The notes below the pieces were generated by a model. That model searched no databases and was not told the origin of the DNA. It was given only the letters and a program-made list of their open reading frames with translations. Below are positions 42,751 through 50,736 of a stretch of DNA of 64,000 nucleotides, in pieces. Numbering within the stretch: the first letter of the stretch is position 1; the number at the start of each line of letters is the position of its first letter. The position numbers were made by a program, and so were the translations under genes. This DNA comes from JAWKWH01 sp963669455 (lineage in GTDB: Bacteria > Pseudomonadota > Alphaproteobacteria > Rhizobiales > Rhizobiaceae): contig OY770026.1 of assembly GCA_963669455.1 (NCBI GenBank), forward strand, positions 1,798,001 to 1,862,000. The letters run 5' to 3'.

Positions 42751-44805
42751 TCAATTTCGATTTCTAAAACTGCGGATCAGGTTGGATGCGCCTCCATCCC
42801 CGGCTGGTGACGGTTGGGATGGTTGGGCCGGTGTGCCGGCGTAGGTGTCCTGATTAAATTGCCTCGAATGCATCTGCGGTGCAGGGGCCGGCGGATTTGA
42901 TATGGCATCGGGCCCGGAGGCTGCAGGCATGGTCGCTGCCGCGGGCGCAGATGGTGCCGCTGCCGCTGCTGGTGCCGGTCTGGCGATACCAGTCGAAGTC
43001 AGCCGCTGTGTGGAGGGTTTTTGTTCGTCGACCTTTTCGCCGACAACGGACAGTTCCGGAGACGCTTTGTCCTTGCTGCTCACACCCATGCAGGTGTCAT
43101 CCAGCTTGCGCATTCGCCGCACGACGTCGCTAAGACGCACATTGTTACTTCCGTTGCGAAGTTTTTCCTGCATATCGTAGATATGCGATCCCGGTAGTGC
43201 ATTTTTGGAGACGGTTTCAAATACCATGCGCATCGGGGTTGAAACCGCTTCGCCAAATGCGATGGCCTCGCGGTTGGCGATCGACGACAAGAAACTCGTC
43301 GTGCTACGGCCAGCTCCGGAAATCGCCTGCCGGATAATTTCCTTGTCGTGTTCATTGCCAAGCCGCATCGCAAAGATCGAGTTGCACTGGGACAGGATCG
43401 TTGGATCAAGTTCGCCGGGCCTTTGGGTGATGACGCTGAGAAAGACGCCGTATTTGCGCCCTTCCTTTGCGATCCGGGCAATTGCGCTGCGTGTCGGCCA
43501 AAATCCGCTGTTTATGTCGGCTGGAATGTAGCGGTGCGCTTCCTCACACACCAACAATGTCGGGATGGAGCCTTTGCTGTTGACGCCGATGTCGAAGGCG
43601 AAACGCGCAAGGACAGACACCACCGAGTTCATGACCTCAGATGGCAGGCCGGACATTTCAAACACGCAAATCGGCTTGCCGTTGCTGGGTATCCGGAAAA
43701 TCTCGCCAATGGTCCTTTCCAGCGTGTCGCCCAGTGTTTTGGGCTGGAACATGAAGCGGAATCGCGAATCCTGCATAATTGCTTCGAGCCGGTTCCTCAG
43801 TGTCCGCAATGCAGGCCGCTCGGTTTTGCTTTCCAACTGGCCTTCACGTTCACGAATGATGGCGAGAAGATCAGTCATCCGGTACGGAAGCGGGGTGTCG
43901 GCGGTGACCGAATTGAATTCGCGGTCGCGCTTTAACAGGCCCTTTTGTTCCCCAGAGTTATCAGAGGCATAGCGCTCCTTTGCCAGCGCAATGAAATCAC
44001 GCAGTGCATCGACCTCTTCTGGAACAATGGGATGACCGCGAAAAAGCACTTCGACAAACTCTTCGAGCTGAAACATCCAGAAGGGCAGTTCGAGCGTTGA
44101 GGCATCGATTGTGATTGCGTGATCGGGAAAAGCGGTGGTGAATTCATTGTGCGGGTCAAGGATCAGGACCCGGATGTCCGGGCGCTGCTCAACAATTTTG
44201 CGCAGAAGCAAAGTCACTGCGGTCGACTTTCCCACACCCGTCGTGCCAACGACGGCAAAGTGCCGCGACAACAGCTTGTCTATGGTGATCAAGGCGGGAA
44301 TGGAGGTGTCCTGGGACAGGTTGCCTATCGAGGTGGTACTCTCGGTGCTCGATGCATAGATCGCGGTGAGGTCTGCGGTGCGAATTCTATGTGCAATGGC
44401 GCCCATATAGGGATAATTGGCAATGCCAGAGGTGAAGCTTTCCTTGCCATCGGCAAGGGTTTGAATCTCGCCGACCAATTCGATGTGAATATGGACGGTG
44501 TTGTCTTTTTCAGGGTTCCAGTATCCGTTTTGAATATCAACCTGATAGATGAGACCGACGATCCGGCTTGTTCCGACCTGTACGGAAATCAACTGGCCAA
44601 CTGCCCAATAGTCGTCCGATCCCGCCACTTGGGCGCCGGCATTTGCGGCGACAATGGCGCGTTCACCGTCGCATTCTACGACATGGCCTTCGGTACGATT
44701 GCGTTCAAGGAAGCTGCCGTTGGAATCTCGATGTTCGTCCTCGGCATTTGTTGATTTTTCAGTTTCCTGAACGATGGCTTTTGTGCCTATGCTCGATATT
44801 TCCAA
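42751..44805 (-). CDS. HerA-like DUF87 ATPase with Ala/Pro-rich tail
   Basis: A 684-aa HerA/FtsK-superfamily ATPase. A HAS-barrel-like beta region (about residues 35-150) precedes Walker A VVGTTGVGKSTAV near 190 and Walker B TLLVCEEAHRY near 420; VITQRPGELDPTILSQCNS is the sensor region. The last 100 residues are rich in Ala, Pro and Ser, probably disordered. HerA proteins form hexameric DNA pumps. No NurA or SIR2-type partner lies nearby, so a defence pair is not supported. The start is TTG at 44805. It diverges from the ilv leader. Confidence 0.87.
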   Translation of the reverse strand: MEISSIGTKAIVQETEKSTNAEDEHRDSNGSFLERNRTEGHVVECDGERAIVAANAGAQVAGSDDYWAVGQLISVQVGTSRIVGLIYQVDIQNGYWNPEKDNTVHIHIELVGEIQTLADGKESFTSGIANYPYMGAIAHRIRTADLTAIYASSTESTTSIGNLSQDTSIPALITIDKLLSRHFAVVGTTGVGKSTAVTLLLRKIVEQRPDIRVLILDPHNEFTTAFPDHAITIDASTLELPFWMFQLEEFVEVLFRGHPIVPEEVDALRDFIALAKERYASDNSGEQKGLLKRDREFNSVTADTPLPYRMTDLLAIIREREGQLESKTERPALRTLRNRLEAIMQDSRFRFMFQPKTLGDTLERTIGEIFRIPSNGKPICVFEMSGLPSEVMNSVVSVLARFAFDIGVNSKGSIPTLLVCEEAHRYIPADINSGFWPTRSAIARIAKEGRKYGVFLSVITQRPGELDPTILSQCNSIFAMRLGNEHDKEIIRQAISGAGRSTTSFLSSIANREAIAFGEAVSTPMRMVFETVSKNALPGSHIYDMQEKLRNGSNNVRLSDVVRRMRKLDDTCMGVSSKDKASPELSVVGEKVDEQKPSTQRLTSTGIARPAPAAAAAPSAPAAATMPAASGPDAISNPPAPAPQMHSRQFNQDTYAGTPAQPSQPSPAGDGGASNLIRSFRNRN

Positions 44806-44919
44806 TGCGCCAATCCCTTTTCCCCGAGCCTTTGGTATCAGATGTAGGTTAAAACAGCGTTTTCAGCCATGGTTAAGCAATGTTGACCCCCGTGTCCGTC
44901 TGCCGGTGGCTATGCCCGG

Positions 44920-44948
44920 TTGACGCGATGAAAAAATCGCCATAATGT
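44920..44948 (+). promoter_or_regulatory. Putative promoter of the ilvI attenuator
   Basis: TTGACG (44920-44925) and TAATGT (44943-44948) are 17 bp apart; CATAAT at 44941-44946 is an alternative -10. Either predicts transcription from about 44953-44956, right at the ATG of the leader peptide. Confidence 0.55.
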
Positions 44949-44956
44949 TGCTCATC

Positions 44957-45007
44957 ATGAAGAGAAACATTCTTGTAGTGGGAAGGCGCATGGGCAAGGT
45001 GGTGTAA
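44957..45007 (+). CDS. ilv leader peptide (16 aa)
   Basis: ATG at 44957 encodes MKRNILVVGRRMGKVV and TAA. Seven of sixteen codons are Ile, Leu, Val or Met, with Ile-Leu-Val-Val in a row and Val-Val at the end, which is the signature of a branched-chain amino acid attenuator. An in-frame ATG at 44945 would give four more residues (MLLI), but the promoter position places the transcript start near 44955, so the shorter peptide, almost leaderless, is preferred. Ribosome stalling on these codons would favour readthrough into ilvI. Confidence 0.75.
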   Translation: MKRNILVVGRRMGKVV

Positions 45008-45039
45008 CCACCGGGCGATAGTACCCCATGCGCGACAAC

Positions 45040-45064
45040 AAGGCCCTGACAGGGGCCTTTTTTA
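45040..45064 (+). terminator. Rho-independent terminator of the ilvI attenuator
   Basis: AAGGCCC and GGGCCTT form a 7-bp stem with a 6-base loop, followed by six T residues. Upstream GCGCATGGG (44987-44995) and CCCATGCGC (45024-45032) form a perfect 9-bp stem, and GGTGGT/ACCACC pair across the leader stop (44998-45012), giving the competing structures an attenuator needs. It sits 64 bp before the ilvI ATG. Confidence 0.85.
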
Positions 45065-45127
45065 TTGGCAGTAACAACGGTAAATCAGACACCCTGTGGG
45101 GTAAATGCGCAAAAACGGAAGGAACCG

Positions 45128-46915
45128 ATGAGCACAGGATCCAACAATGCCGGGCGACGCGAAATGACCGGCGCCGAAATGGTCATCGAAGCGCTGAAGG
45201 ATAACGGCGTTAAGCACATATTCGGCTATCCGGGCGGCGCGGTTTTGCCGATTTATGACGAGCTTTTTCAGCAGGAAGACGTCGAGCATGTTCTTGTTCG
45301 CCATGAACAGGGAGCGGGTCATGCCGCTGAAGGCTATGCGCGTTCAACCGGCAAGGCCGGCGTCCTTCTCGTCACCTCGGGCCCAGGAGCGACCAATGCG
45401 GTGACCGCATTGCAGGATGCGCTGATGGATTCCATTCCGCTGGTCTGCATTACCGGGCAGGTGCCAACACCGTTGATCGGTTCGGATGCGTTTCAGGAAT
45501 GCGATACGGTGGGCATTACCCGGCCATGCACAAAGCACAACTGGTTGGTCAAGGATGTCAACAAGTTGTCGGCCGTATTGCATGAGGCCTTTCATGTCGC
45601 GACGACGGGAAGGCCCGGACCTGTCGTTGTCGATGTTCCCAAGGATGTCCAGTTCCAGAGCGGGATTTATACCCCGCCCATGGAAGCGCCGCGGCCGAGC
45701 TACCAACCCAAGCTGCAAGGCGACATGGAACTGATCAAATCGGCCGTGGAGCTGATGGTCTCGGCTAAAAAACCGATCATCTATTCTGGCGGCGGGGTGA
45801 TCAATTCGGGCCCGGAAGCAAGCCATTTGCTGCGTGAATTCGTGGAATTGAGCGGCTTTCCAATCACCTCAACGCTGATGGGGCTTGGCTCCTATCCGGC
45901 ATCGGGCGGCAATTGGCTCGGCATGCTCGGCATGCACGGCACTTTTGAAGCCAATATGGCGATGCATGATTGCGATGTGATGATCTGTATCGGCGCCCGA
46001 TTTGACGATAGGATCACCGGCCGGCTCGATGCGTTTTCGCCCGATTCAAAAAAGATCCATATTGATATCGACCCGTCATCTCTAAACAAGAATGTCCGCG
46101 CCGACATTCCCGTGCTCGGCGATGTTGGCCGTGTTTTGGAAGATATGGTCCGGTTGTGGAGGGCCTCTGCCAACGCCGACAAGGCTCTGCTTGACCCCTG
46201 GTGGGAACAAATACAGCGCTGGCGTGCCCGCAATTCGCTCGCCTATACGCCAAACAGCGATGTGATCATGCCGCAATATGCGGTGCAACGGCTCTATGAA
46301 GCTTCAAAGGAACACGACACCTTTATTACAACCGAGGTTGGCCAGCATCAGATGTGGGCTGCCCAGTTTTTCGGGTTTGAAGAGCCCAATCGCTGGATGA
46401 CGTCTGGCGGGCTGGGGACGATGGGCTATGGTCTGCCGGCCGCACTTGGCGTTCAGATCGCTCATCCTGACAGTCTGGTCGTCGATATTGCCGGTGATGC
46501 CTCGGTTTTGATGACCATCCAGGAATTATCCAGCGCCGTTCAGCACAACGCGCCGATCAAGGTCTTTATTCTCAACAACCAGTATATGGGCATGGTCCGC
46601 CAATGGCAGCAATTGCTACATGGCAACCGCCTGTCGCATTCCTATACCGAAGCACTGCCGGATTTCGTCAAGCTTGCAGAAGCTTACGGGGCGCACGGGA
46701 TCAGGTGCGAAAAACCCGGTGAATTGGATGAGGCGATCGAGGAGATGATTTCGGTAGACAAGCCGGTGGTGTTTGATTGCCGGGTTGCCAATCTTGCCAA
46801 TTGCTTTCCGATGATCCCGTCAGGCAAGGCTCACAACGAAATGCTGCTGCCCGATGAGGCGACAGATGAAGCGGTTGCCAATGCGATTGATGCGAAGGGC
46901 AGGGAACTGGTTTGA
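45128..46915 (+). CDS. ilvI: Acetolactate synthase large subunit
   Basis: A 595-aa thiamine diphosphate enzyme that joins two pyruvates, or pyruvate and 2-oxobutyrate, in valine/leucine/isoleucine synthesis. Opening motif IFGYPGGAVLPIYDEL with the catalytic Glu region (VRHEQGAGHAAEGYAR), and the cofactor motif GDASVLMTIQELSSA with NNQYMGMVRQWQ. ATG at 45128 follows GGAAGGAA. Expression is likely attenuated by the leader upstream. The small subunit gene ilvH is unusually separated from it by a transporter gene and a repeat. Confidence 0.97.
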   Translation: MSTGSNNAGRREMTGAEMVIEALKDNGVKHIFGYPGGAVLPIYDELFQQEDVEHVLVRHEQGAGHAAEGYARSTGKAGVLLVTSGPGATNAVTALQDALMDSIPLVCITGQVPTPLIGSDAFQECDTVGITRPCTKHNWLVKDVNKLSAVLHEAFHVATTGRPGPVVVDVPKDVQFQSGIYTPPMEAPRPSYQPKLQGDMELIKSAVELMVSAKKPIIYSGGGVINSGPEASHLLREFVELSGFPITSTLMGLGSYPASGGNWLGMLGMHGTFEANMAMHDCDVMICIGARFDDRITGRLDAFSPDSKKIHIDIDPSSLNKNVRADIPVLGDVGRVLEDMVRLWRASANADKALLDPWWEQIQRWRARNSLAYTPNSDVIMPQYAVQRLYEASKEHDTFITTEVGQHQMWAAQFFGFEEPNRWMTSGGLGTMGYGLPAALGVQIAHPDSLVVDIAGDASVLMTIQELSSAVQHNAPIKVFILNNQYMGMVRQWQQLLHGNRLSHSYTEALPDFVKLAEAYGAHGIRCEKPGELDEAIEEMISVDKPVVFDCRVANLANCFPMIPSGKAHNEMLLPDEATDEAVANAIDAKGRELV

Positions 46916-46950
46916 GTTCAGACTGTCTGCCTGGCGGCGCGACCGGTGAT

Positions 46951-47859
46951 ATGAAATCGCCACCGGGCGTTATGGACTACGCCTTGTTGTCGATACTTGC
47001 TGCGATCTGGGGCGGGTCTTTCATGCTTATCAAGGTGGCCGGACATGATTGGCCGCCCGCGACCATGACGGCGGCTCGGCTGATGATTGCGTCGGCCATA
47101 CTGTTTGCGGTTGCTGCATATTATGGTGAAAAGATCAGGCCGGATTACCGGATTGCCGGAACGATCATCCTGGTTGGCCTGTTTGGCAATTCGTTGCCAT
47201 TTACGCTGATAGCCTGGGGTGAGGAAACGGTCGATGCCAGCGTTGCTGCCGTGCTTATGGGCATCATGCCAATTGCCACTTTGGTGATGGCGCATTTTCT
47301 GAGCGATGACGAGGTGCTTACAGCACGAAAACTGGCCGGTGTCGGAATCGGACTGGTTGGTCTGGTCGTGCTTGCCGGGCCTGCGGTTTTGTTGCGCCTT
47401 GGCGAGGATGGCATAAGCCAGCTTGCCATTTTGGCGGCGGCGATTTCCTATGCGCTCAATGCGATTTTGACCAAGAAATTGCTCGGGCTTCCAAGGCGTG
47501 CGGCGGCGGCTTGGCTGCTTCTGGCCGGGGCGTTTTTGATGCTTCCCGTGGTGGCGGTTTACGACAAACCGTATACTGTCGATCTGAATTTTGCCTCGGC
47601 TGGCGCAGTGGTGTTGCTCGGCATTTTTCCAACGGCTTTGGCGGCGCTATTGATGTTTGATGTGCTTGACCGTCAAGGGGCCGGCTTTTTTGGCCAGGTC
47701 AATCTTCTGGTGCCGTTATTCGGCATTATATGGGCGGTTGCGTTTTTGGGCGAGCGGCCCGACTTGAGCGCCTATTTGGCGCTGGTTTTCATCGTTGCAG
47801 GCATATGGATTTCCAGGGCAAAACAAAGCGGGCTTGCCCGGATGCGTAACCGGCTTTAG
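46951..47859 (+). CDS. EamA/DMT-family transporter between ilvI and ilvH
   Basis: A protein of about 302 aa with two EamA repeats and ten membrane helices (for example ILAAIWGGSFMLIKVAG and IFPTALAALLMFDVLDRQG). The frame is open from a TTG at 46912 overlapping the ilvI stop, and ATGs at 46951 and 46972 are alternatives; the true start is uncertain. Being inside the ilv cluster and under its attenuator, it may export branched-chain amino acids or their precursors, which is inference. Its TAG stop is shared with the end of a repeat element. Confidence 0.88.
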   Translation: MKSPPGVMDYALLSILAAIWGGSFMLIKVAGHDWPPATMTAARLMIASAILFAVAAYYGEKIRPDYRIAGTIILVGLFGNSLPFTLIAWGEETVDASVAAVLMGIMPIATLVMAHFLSDDEVLTARKLAGVGIGLVGLVVLAGPAVLLRLGEDGISQLAILAAAISYALNAILTKKLLGLPRRAAAAWLLLAGAFLMLPVVAVYDKPYTVDLNFASAGAVVLLGIFPTALAALLMFDVLDRQGAGFFGQVNLLVPLFGIIWAVAFLGERPDLSAYLALVFIVAGIWISRAKQSGLARMRNRL

Positions 47860-48164
47860 AGCGTGTCTTGTTTAAATGGGAGCAGTTTGATGGGATGGAT
47901 TTTTCGTGTCGGCGAAGAGAACACCGGAGTGCGATGTAACATCGTGCGAGGATTTCGATGAAGCGGGCGCGGAAAAGCCGCCCAAGCAGGCAGAGGTCAA
48001 CGCTTTGAACATAGATCGAAAACTGCAATCATTTGACCTTGGTTCTTTGCGCCCTGGATGTCGTCGCGTGAAGCTAACGGGTGTGCACCCGCGTCGCGTC
48101 ACTCTCCTAACCAGGACACAAATTACCTGCGCTCAAACGATTCCATTTAAACAAGACGCGCTCT
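47858..48164. repeat. MITE-like intergenic element, 307 bp, with inverted terminal repeats
   Basis: Left end AGAGCGTGTCTTGTTTAAAT and the inverted right end AGAGCGCGTCTTGTTTAAAT differ at one position over 22 bases. No transposase is encoded. Internal blocks match the 38874 element. Open frames in it (47906-48166 plus strand and its complement) are by-products of the repeat. It separates the transporter gene from ilvH. Confidence 0.85.
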
Positions 48165-48223
48165 AACACCACGACAAAATAGGCGGATTTGGCCCCGCCT
48201 GAGGCAAAAGGGAAACTTGAACC

Positions 48224-48796
48224 ATGAACGCCAGTCTCCAACCGACCGGGTCGGCCTATTTCATCGCCAAGGAAACCGAGGCGCTGGAAACACACACTCT
48301 GTCTGTTCTTGTCGACAATGAGCCCGGCGTTTTGGCGCGGGTGATCGGCCTGTTTTCCGGCCGTGGCTACAATATTGAAAGCCTGACGGTTTCGGAAACC
48401 GAACATGAAAAGCATTTGTCGCGGATCACCATCGTCACCCGCGGAACACCGCATATTCTCGACCAGATCAAGCACCAGCTTGAGCGGATTGTTCCGGTTC
48501 ACCGCGTTGTTGATCTCACCGTACGGGCGCAAAACTTCAATCACGACAAACCGCTTGAGCGCGAATTGGCGCTGGTCAAGGTTGCAGGCATGAGCGATGC
48601 GAGAGTGGAGGCGCTGCGTCTTGCCGATGCATTCCGGGCACAGGTGATCGATGCCAATACGGAACATTTCATCTTTGAAATCACCGGCCGCACGTCCAAA
48701 ATCGAGCAATTTATTTCGATTATGAAGCCGCTCGGGCTGGTCGAGGTTTGCCGGACCGGCGTTGCGGCGATGAACCGTGGGTCGCAGGGAATGTAA
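48224..48796 (+). CDS. ilvH: Acetolactate synthase small (regulatory) subunit
   Basis: A 190-aa regulatory subunit with the ACT domain HTLSVLVDNEPGVLARVIGLFSGRGYNIESLTVS, which binds valine for feedback inhibition of IlvI, and a C-terminal domain (LALVKVAGMSDARVEALRLAD, TGRTSKIEQFI). Length is slightly above the common 160-185 aa because of an N-terminal extension. The repeat element upstream separates it from the ilvI transcript. Confidence 0.95.
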   Translation: MNASLQPTGSAYFIAKETEALETHTLSVLVDNEPGVLARVIGLFSGRGYNIESLTVSETEHEKHLSRITIVTRGTPHILDQIKHQLERIVPVHRVVDLTVRAQNFNHDKPLERELALVKVAGMSDARVEALRLADAFRAQVIDANTEHFIFEITGRTSKIEQFISIMKPLGLVEVCRTGVAAMNRGSQGM

Positions 48797-48944
48797 GCGA
48801 TTGGAAGGCTTACCTAAATTTGTTTCATGCCGGCACGGGAAAACGTTTCTAAAGTGTTAAGGAACTTGGTAAACAAATTGTAAAAACGGCATCAATATTT
48901 CAGAAATTGTTTTGGATTAGCTTGGTTCCAGCTTGGAGTGGACC

Positions 48945-49946
48945 ATGTCGTTTTCGTGTGAAAATCCGGTTGCGGTTCTGGTCGACGCGGAAAATCTGGA
49001 CGCTGCCGACGCAAGACCTGCGATTGCCGCTCTCTCAGCCAAGTTTTCCCCGTTGATTCTGCACGCTTTTGGCGATTTTCGCCGGCCCGGGCTCCGGGGC
49101 TGGTGCGATATTCTGGATGCGTATGGCGGCCAGGCGATGCAGGTGACCCCGACGCCTGGCTATGACAATAGCGCCCATATCTGTCTTACCATGAACGCGA
49201 TGGAAATCTTAAGTGGCGCGAGGGCGTCGGCGATTTGTATTTTTTGCGGGACCGGAGATTTTTCGCAGCTTGCCGTGCGCGTGCGCAAGGCCGGCCTGCC
49301 GGTGTTCGGGTTCGGCAATGAAATATGCGGATCGGGGATAGCTCACTGGTTCGATTCCTGGCAGGTGATCGGTGGCGATGAGGCCGTGGACGAAATTGAT
49401 GAAAATCCTGAGCAGGCCGATGTTTGCGGGCAGGAGGAGGAACCCGATCAGCAAACCGCCGGTGAGCTGGAGGATGACGAAAGCGTTGTCGTCAGCGATG
49501 TGGAAGCTGATAAAGCGGTTGAGGCGCCATGGGCCCGGCCGAATATATGGGAGAATGCCGGCGATCAGGCCGGTGACGACACGCAATCCGGCGGGACCGG
49601 TTTGCAAGATTGCGACGTGATGGCCGAGATCGAGGGCAAGCGAAAATCCGAGCAACCGGCGATTGTGCGTTCACCGCCAATCTCGGATGAGCGGCTTGGT
49701 TCTCATTTGACCGATGACGCCATGCTTTTGCTTTCAACCTTTATTTCCAACAATTTGAACGGCAATGGTTATGCGTTGCTGTCCGATGTTGCCAATGCCG
49801 CCACAGCGACCGACATTCTTGTGCCGCCGGAGGAAAAATCGGCACCCGATGCCTATCTGAGGCAGTTGGTGGCCGACGATGCCCGCTTCGAGATCACGAC
49901 CTTAAAAACGGGCAGCGACGAGCCGGAATTCATCCGCCGGGTTTGA
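48945..49946 (+). CDS. NYN-domain protein with degenerate active site
   Basis: A 333-aa protein. Residues 1-145 are a NYN/PIN-like nuclease domain of the LabA type (VAVLVDAENLDAADARPAI, ILHAFGDFRRPGLRGW, AICIFCGTGDFSQLAVRV, GLPVFGFG). Some metal-binding acids seem replaced: the usual D-x5-D pair in the central helix is His and Asn here (NSAHICLTMNAMEIL), and the SDSDF motif is GTGDF. The middle is an acidic linker and the end a helical domain resembling an OST-HTH region (LLLSTFISNNLNGNGYALLSDV). ATG at 48945 has GGAG upstream. It may bind RNA without cutting it; this is inference. Confidence 0.8.
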   Translation: MSFSCENPVAVLVDAENLDAADARPAIAALSAKFSPLILHAFGDFRRPGLRGWCDILDAYGGQAMQVTPTPGYDNSAHICLTMNAMEILSGARASAICIFCGTGDFSQLAVRVRKAGLPVFGFGNEICGSGIAHWFDSWQVIGGDEAVDEIDENPEQADVCGQEEEPDQQTAGELEDDESVVVSDVEADKAVEAPWARPNIWENAGDQAGDDTQSGGTGLQDCDVMAEIEGKRKSEQPAIVRSPPISDERLGSHLTDDAMLLLSTFISNNLNGNGYALLSDVANAATATDILVPPEEKSAPDAYLRQLVADDARFEITTLKTGSDEPEFIRRV

Positions 49947-49993
49947 TTGCCGGGGCAAAGCTTGTTTTTGTACTTGCTTTCCGGTCCATTTAT

Positions 49994-50008
49994 GTCAATA
50001 ATACTGAC
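49994..50008. promoter_or_regulatory. Palindromic operator upstream of the LysE exporter gene, shared with azlCD
   Basis: GTCAATAATACTGAC is an inverted repeat with one mismatch. With its flanks it matches the site before azlC in 18 of 21 positions in the same orientation relative to the gene. It is 18 bp before the start codon, where a bound protein would block transcription or translation initiation. Confidence 0.65.
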
Positions 50009-50025
50009 CTAATCGGGCCAACACT

Positions 50026-50622
50026 ATGTTTACCGATACATTTCTGGCGTTGCTGATATTCGCGTTCGTGTCCTCGGTGACGCCTGGACCCAACAATTTG
50101 ATGCTGCTCGCATCGGGGGTGAATTTCGGATTTCGCCGAACCATTCCGCACATGCTGGGCATTGCCGGCGGATTTGGAGTGCTATTGCTTGCCGTTGGGC
50201 TTGGACTTGGCGCTTTGCTGACGGCCTATCCGGGACTGCATATTGGACTGAAGATCGCCGGCGGTGCGTATCTGCTCTATCTGGCCTGGAAAATCGCCAG
50301 TTCCCGATCGCTGGGTGAAAAGACACGGGCAACCGGAAAACCGATGACATTTTTGGCGGCAGCGGCGTTCCAATGGGTCAACCCGAAGGCCTGGGTGATG
50401 GGGCTCACCGCTATGAGTCTTTATACCGATCCGGCGAGGCCGATGCTGTCGACGGTGCTGGTCGCGGCCGCTTTCGTGCTGGTCAATTTTCCAAGCGTTT
50501 CGGTCTGGGCCGGCTTCGGACAGGCGCTGCGCGGCTTCCTTGCTGATCCGGTGCGGCTGAAATGGTTCAATATCGCAATGGGCTTGCTGCTGGCGGCGAC
50601 GTTGTGGCCGATGTTGCGTTGA
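50026..50622 (+). CDS. LysE/RhtB family amino acid exporter
   Basis: A 198-aa membrane protein with six predicted helices, beginning FLALLIFAFVSSVTPGPNNLM, the LysE family signature at the first helix, with AAAFQWVNPKAWVMGL in the middle. It exports an amino acid or amino acid derivative. The palindrome in front is shared with azlCD, so the regulator may sense amino acid excess. Confidence 0.92.
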   Translation: MFTDTFLALLIFAFVSSVTPGPNNLMLLASGVNFGFRRTIPHMLGIAGGFGVLLLAVGLGLGALLTAYPGLHIGLKIAGGAYLLYLAWKIASSRSLGEKTRATGKPMTFLAAAAFQWVNPKAWVMGLTAMSLYTDPARPMLSTVLVAAAFVLVNFPSVSVWAGFGQALRGFLADPVRLKWFNIAMGLLLAATLWPMLR

Positions 50623-50736
50623 TTTTTTTTATAGACCGGCTTTCTTGGCATCGCACTGGGCCATGCGCGCAATCCTGACAGCTGATTTTGCGGACTGCTC
50701 TGTTCAAGCGGTGACGAATCTGGTTTCTCATCCATC

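Noticed and set aside
42751..44805. HerA-based phage defence system
   Set aside because: No SIR2, NurA or other effector neighbour; the surroundings are core metabolic genes.
47906..48166. An 86-aa open frame similar to one at 39201-39413
   Set aside because: The similarity comes from the shared repeat element; there is no ribosome site and the frame runs into the terminal inverted repeat.
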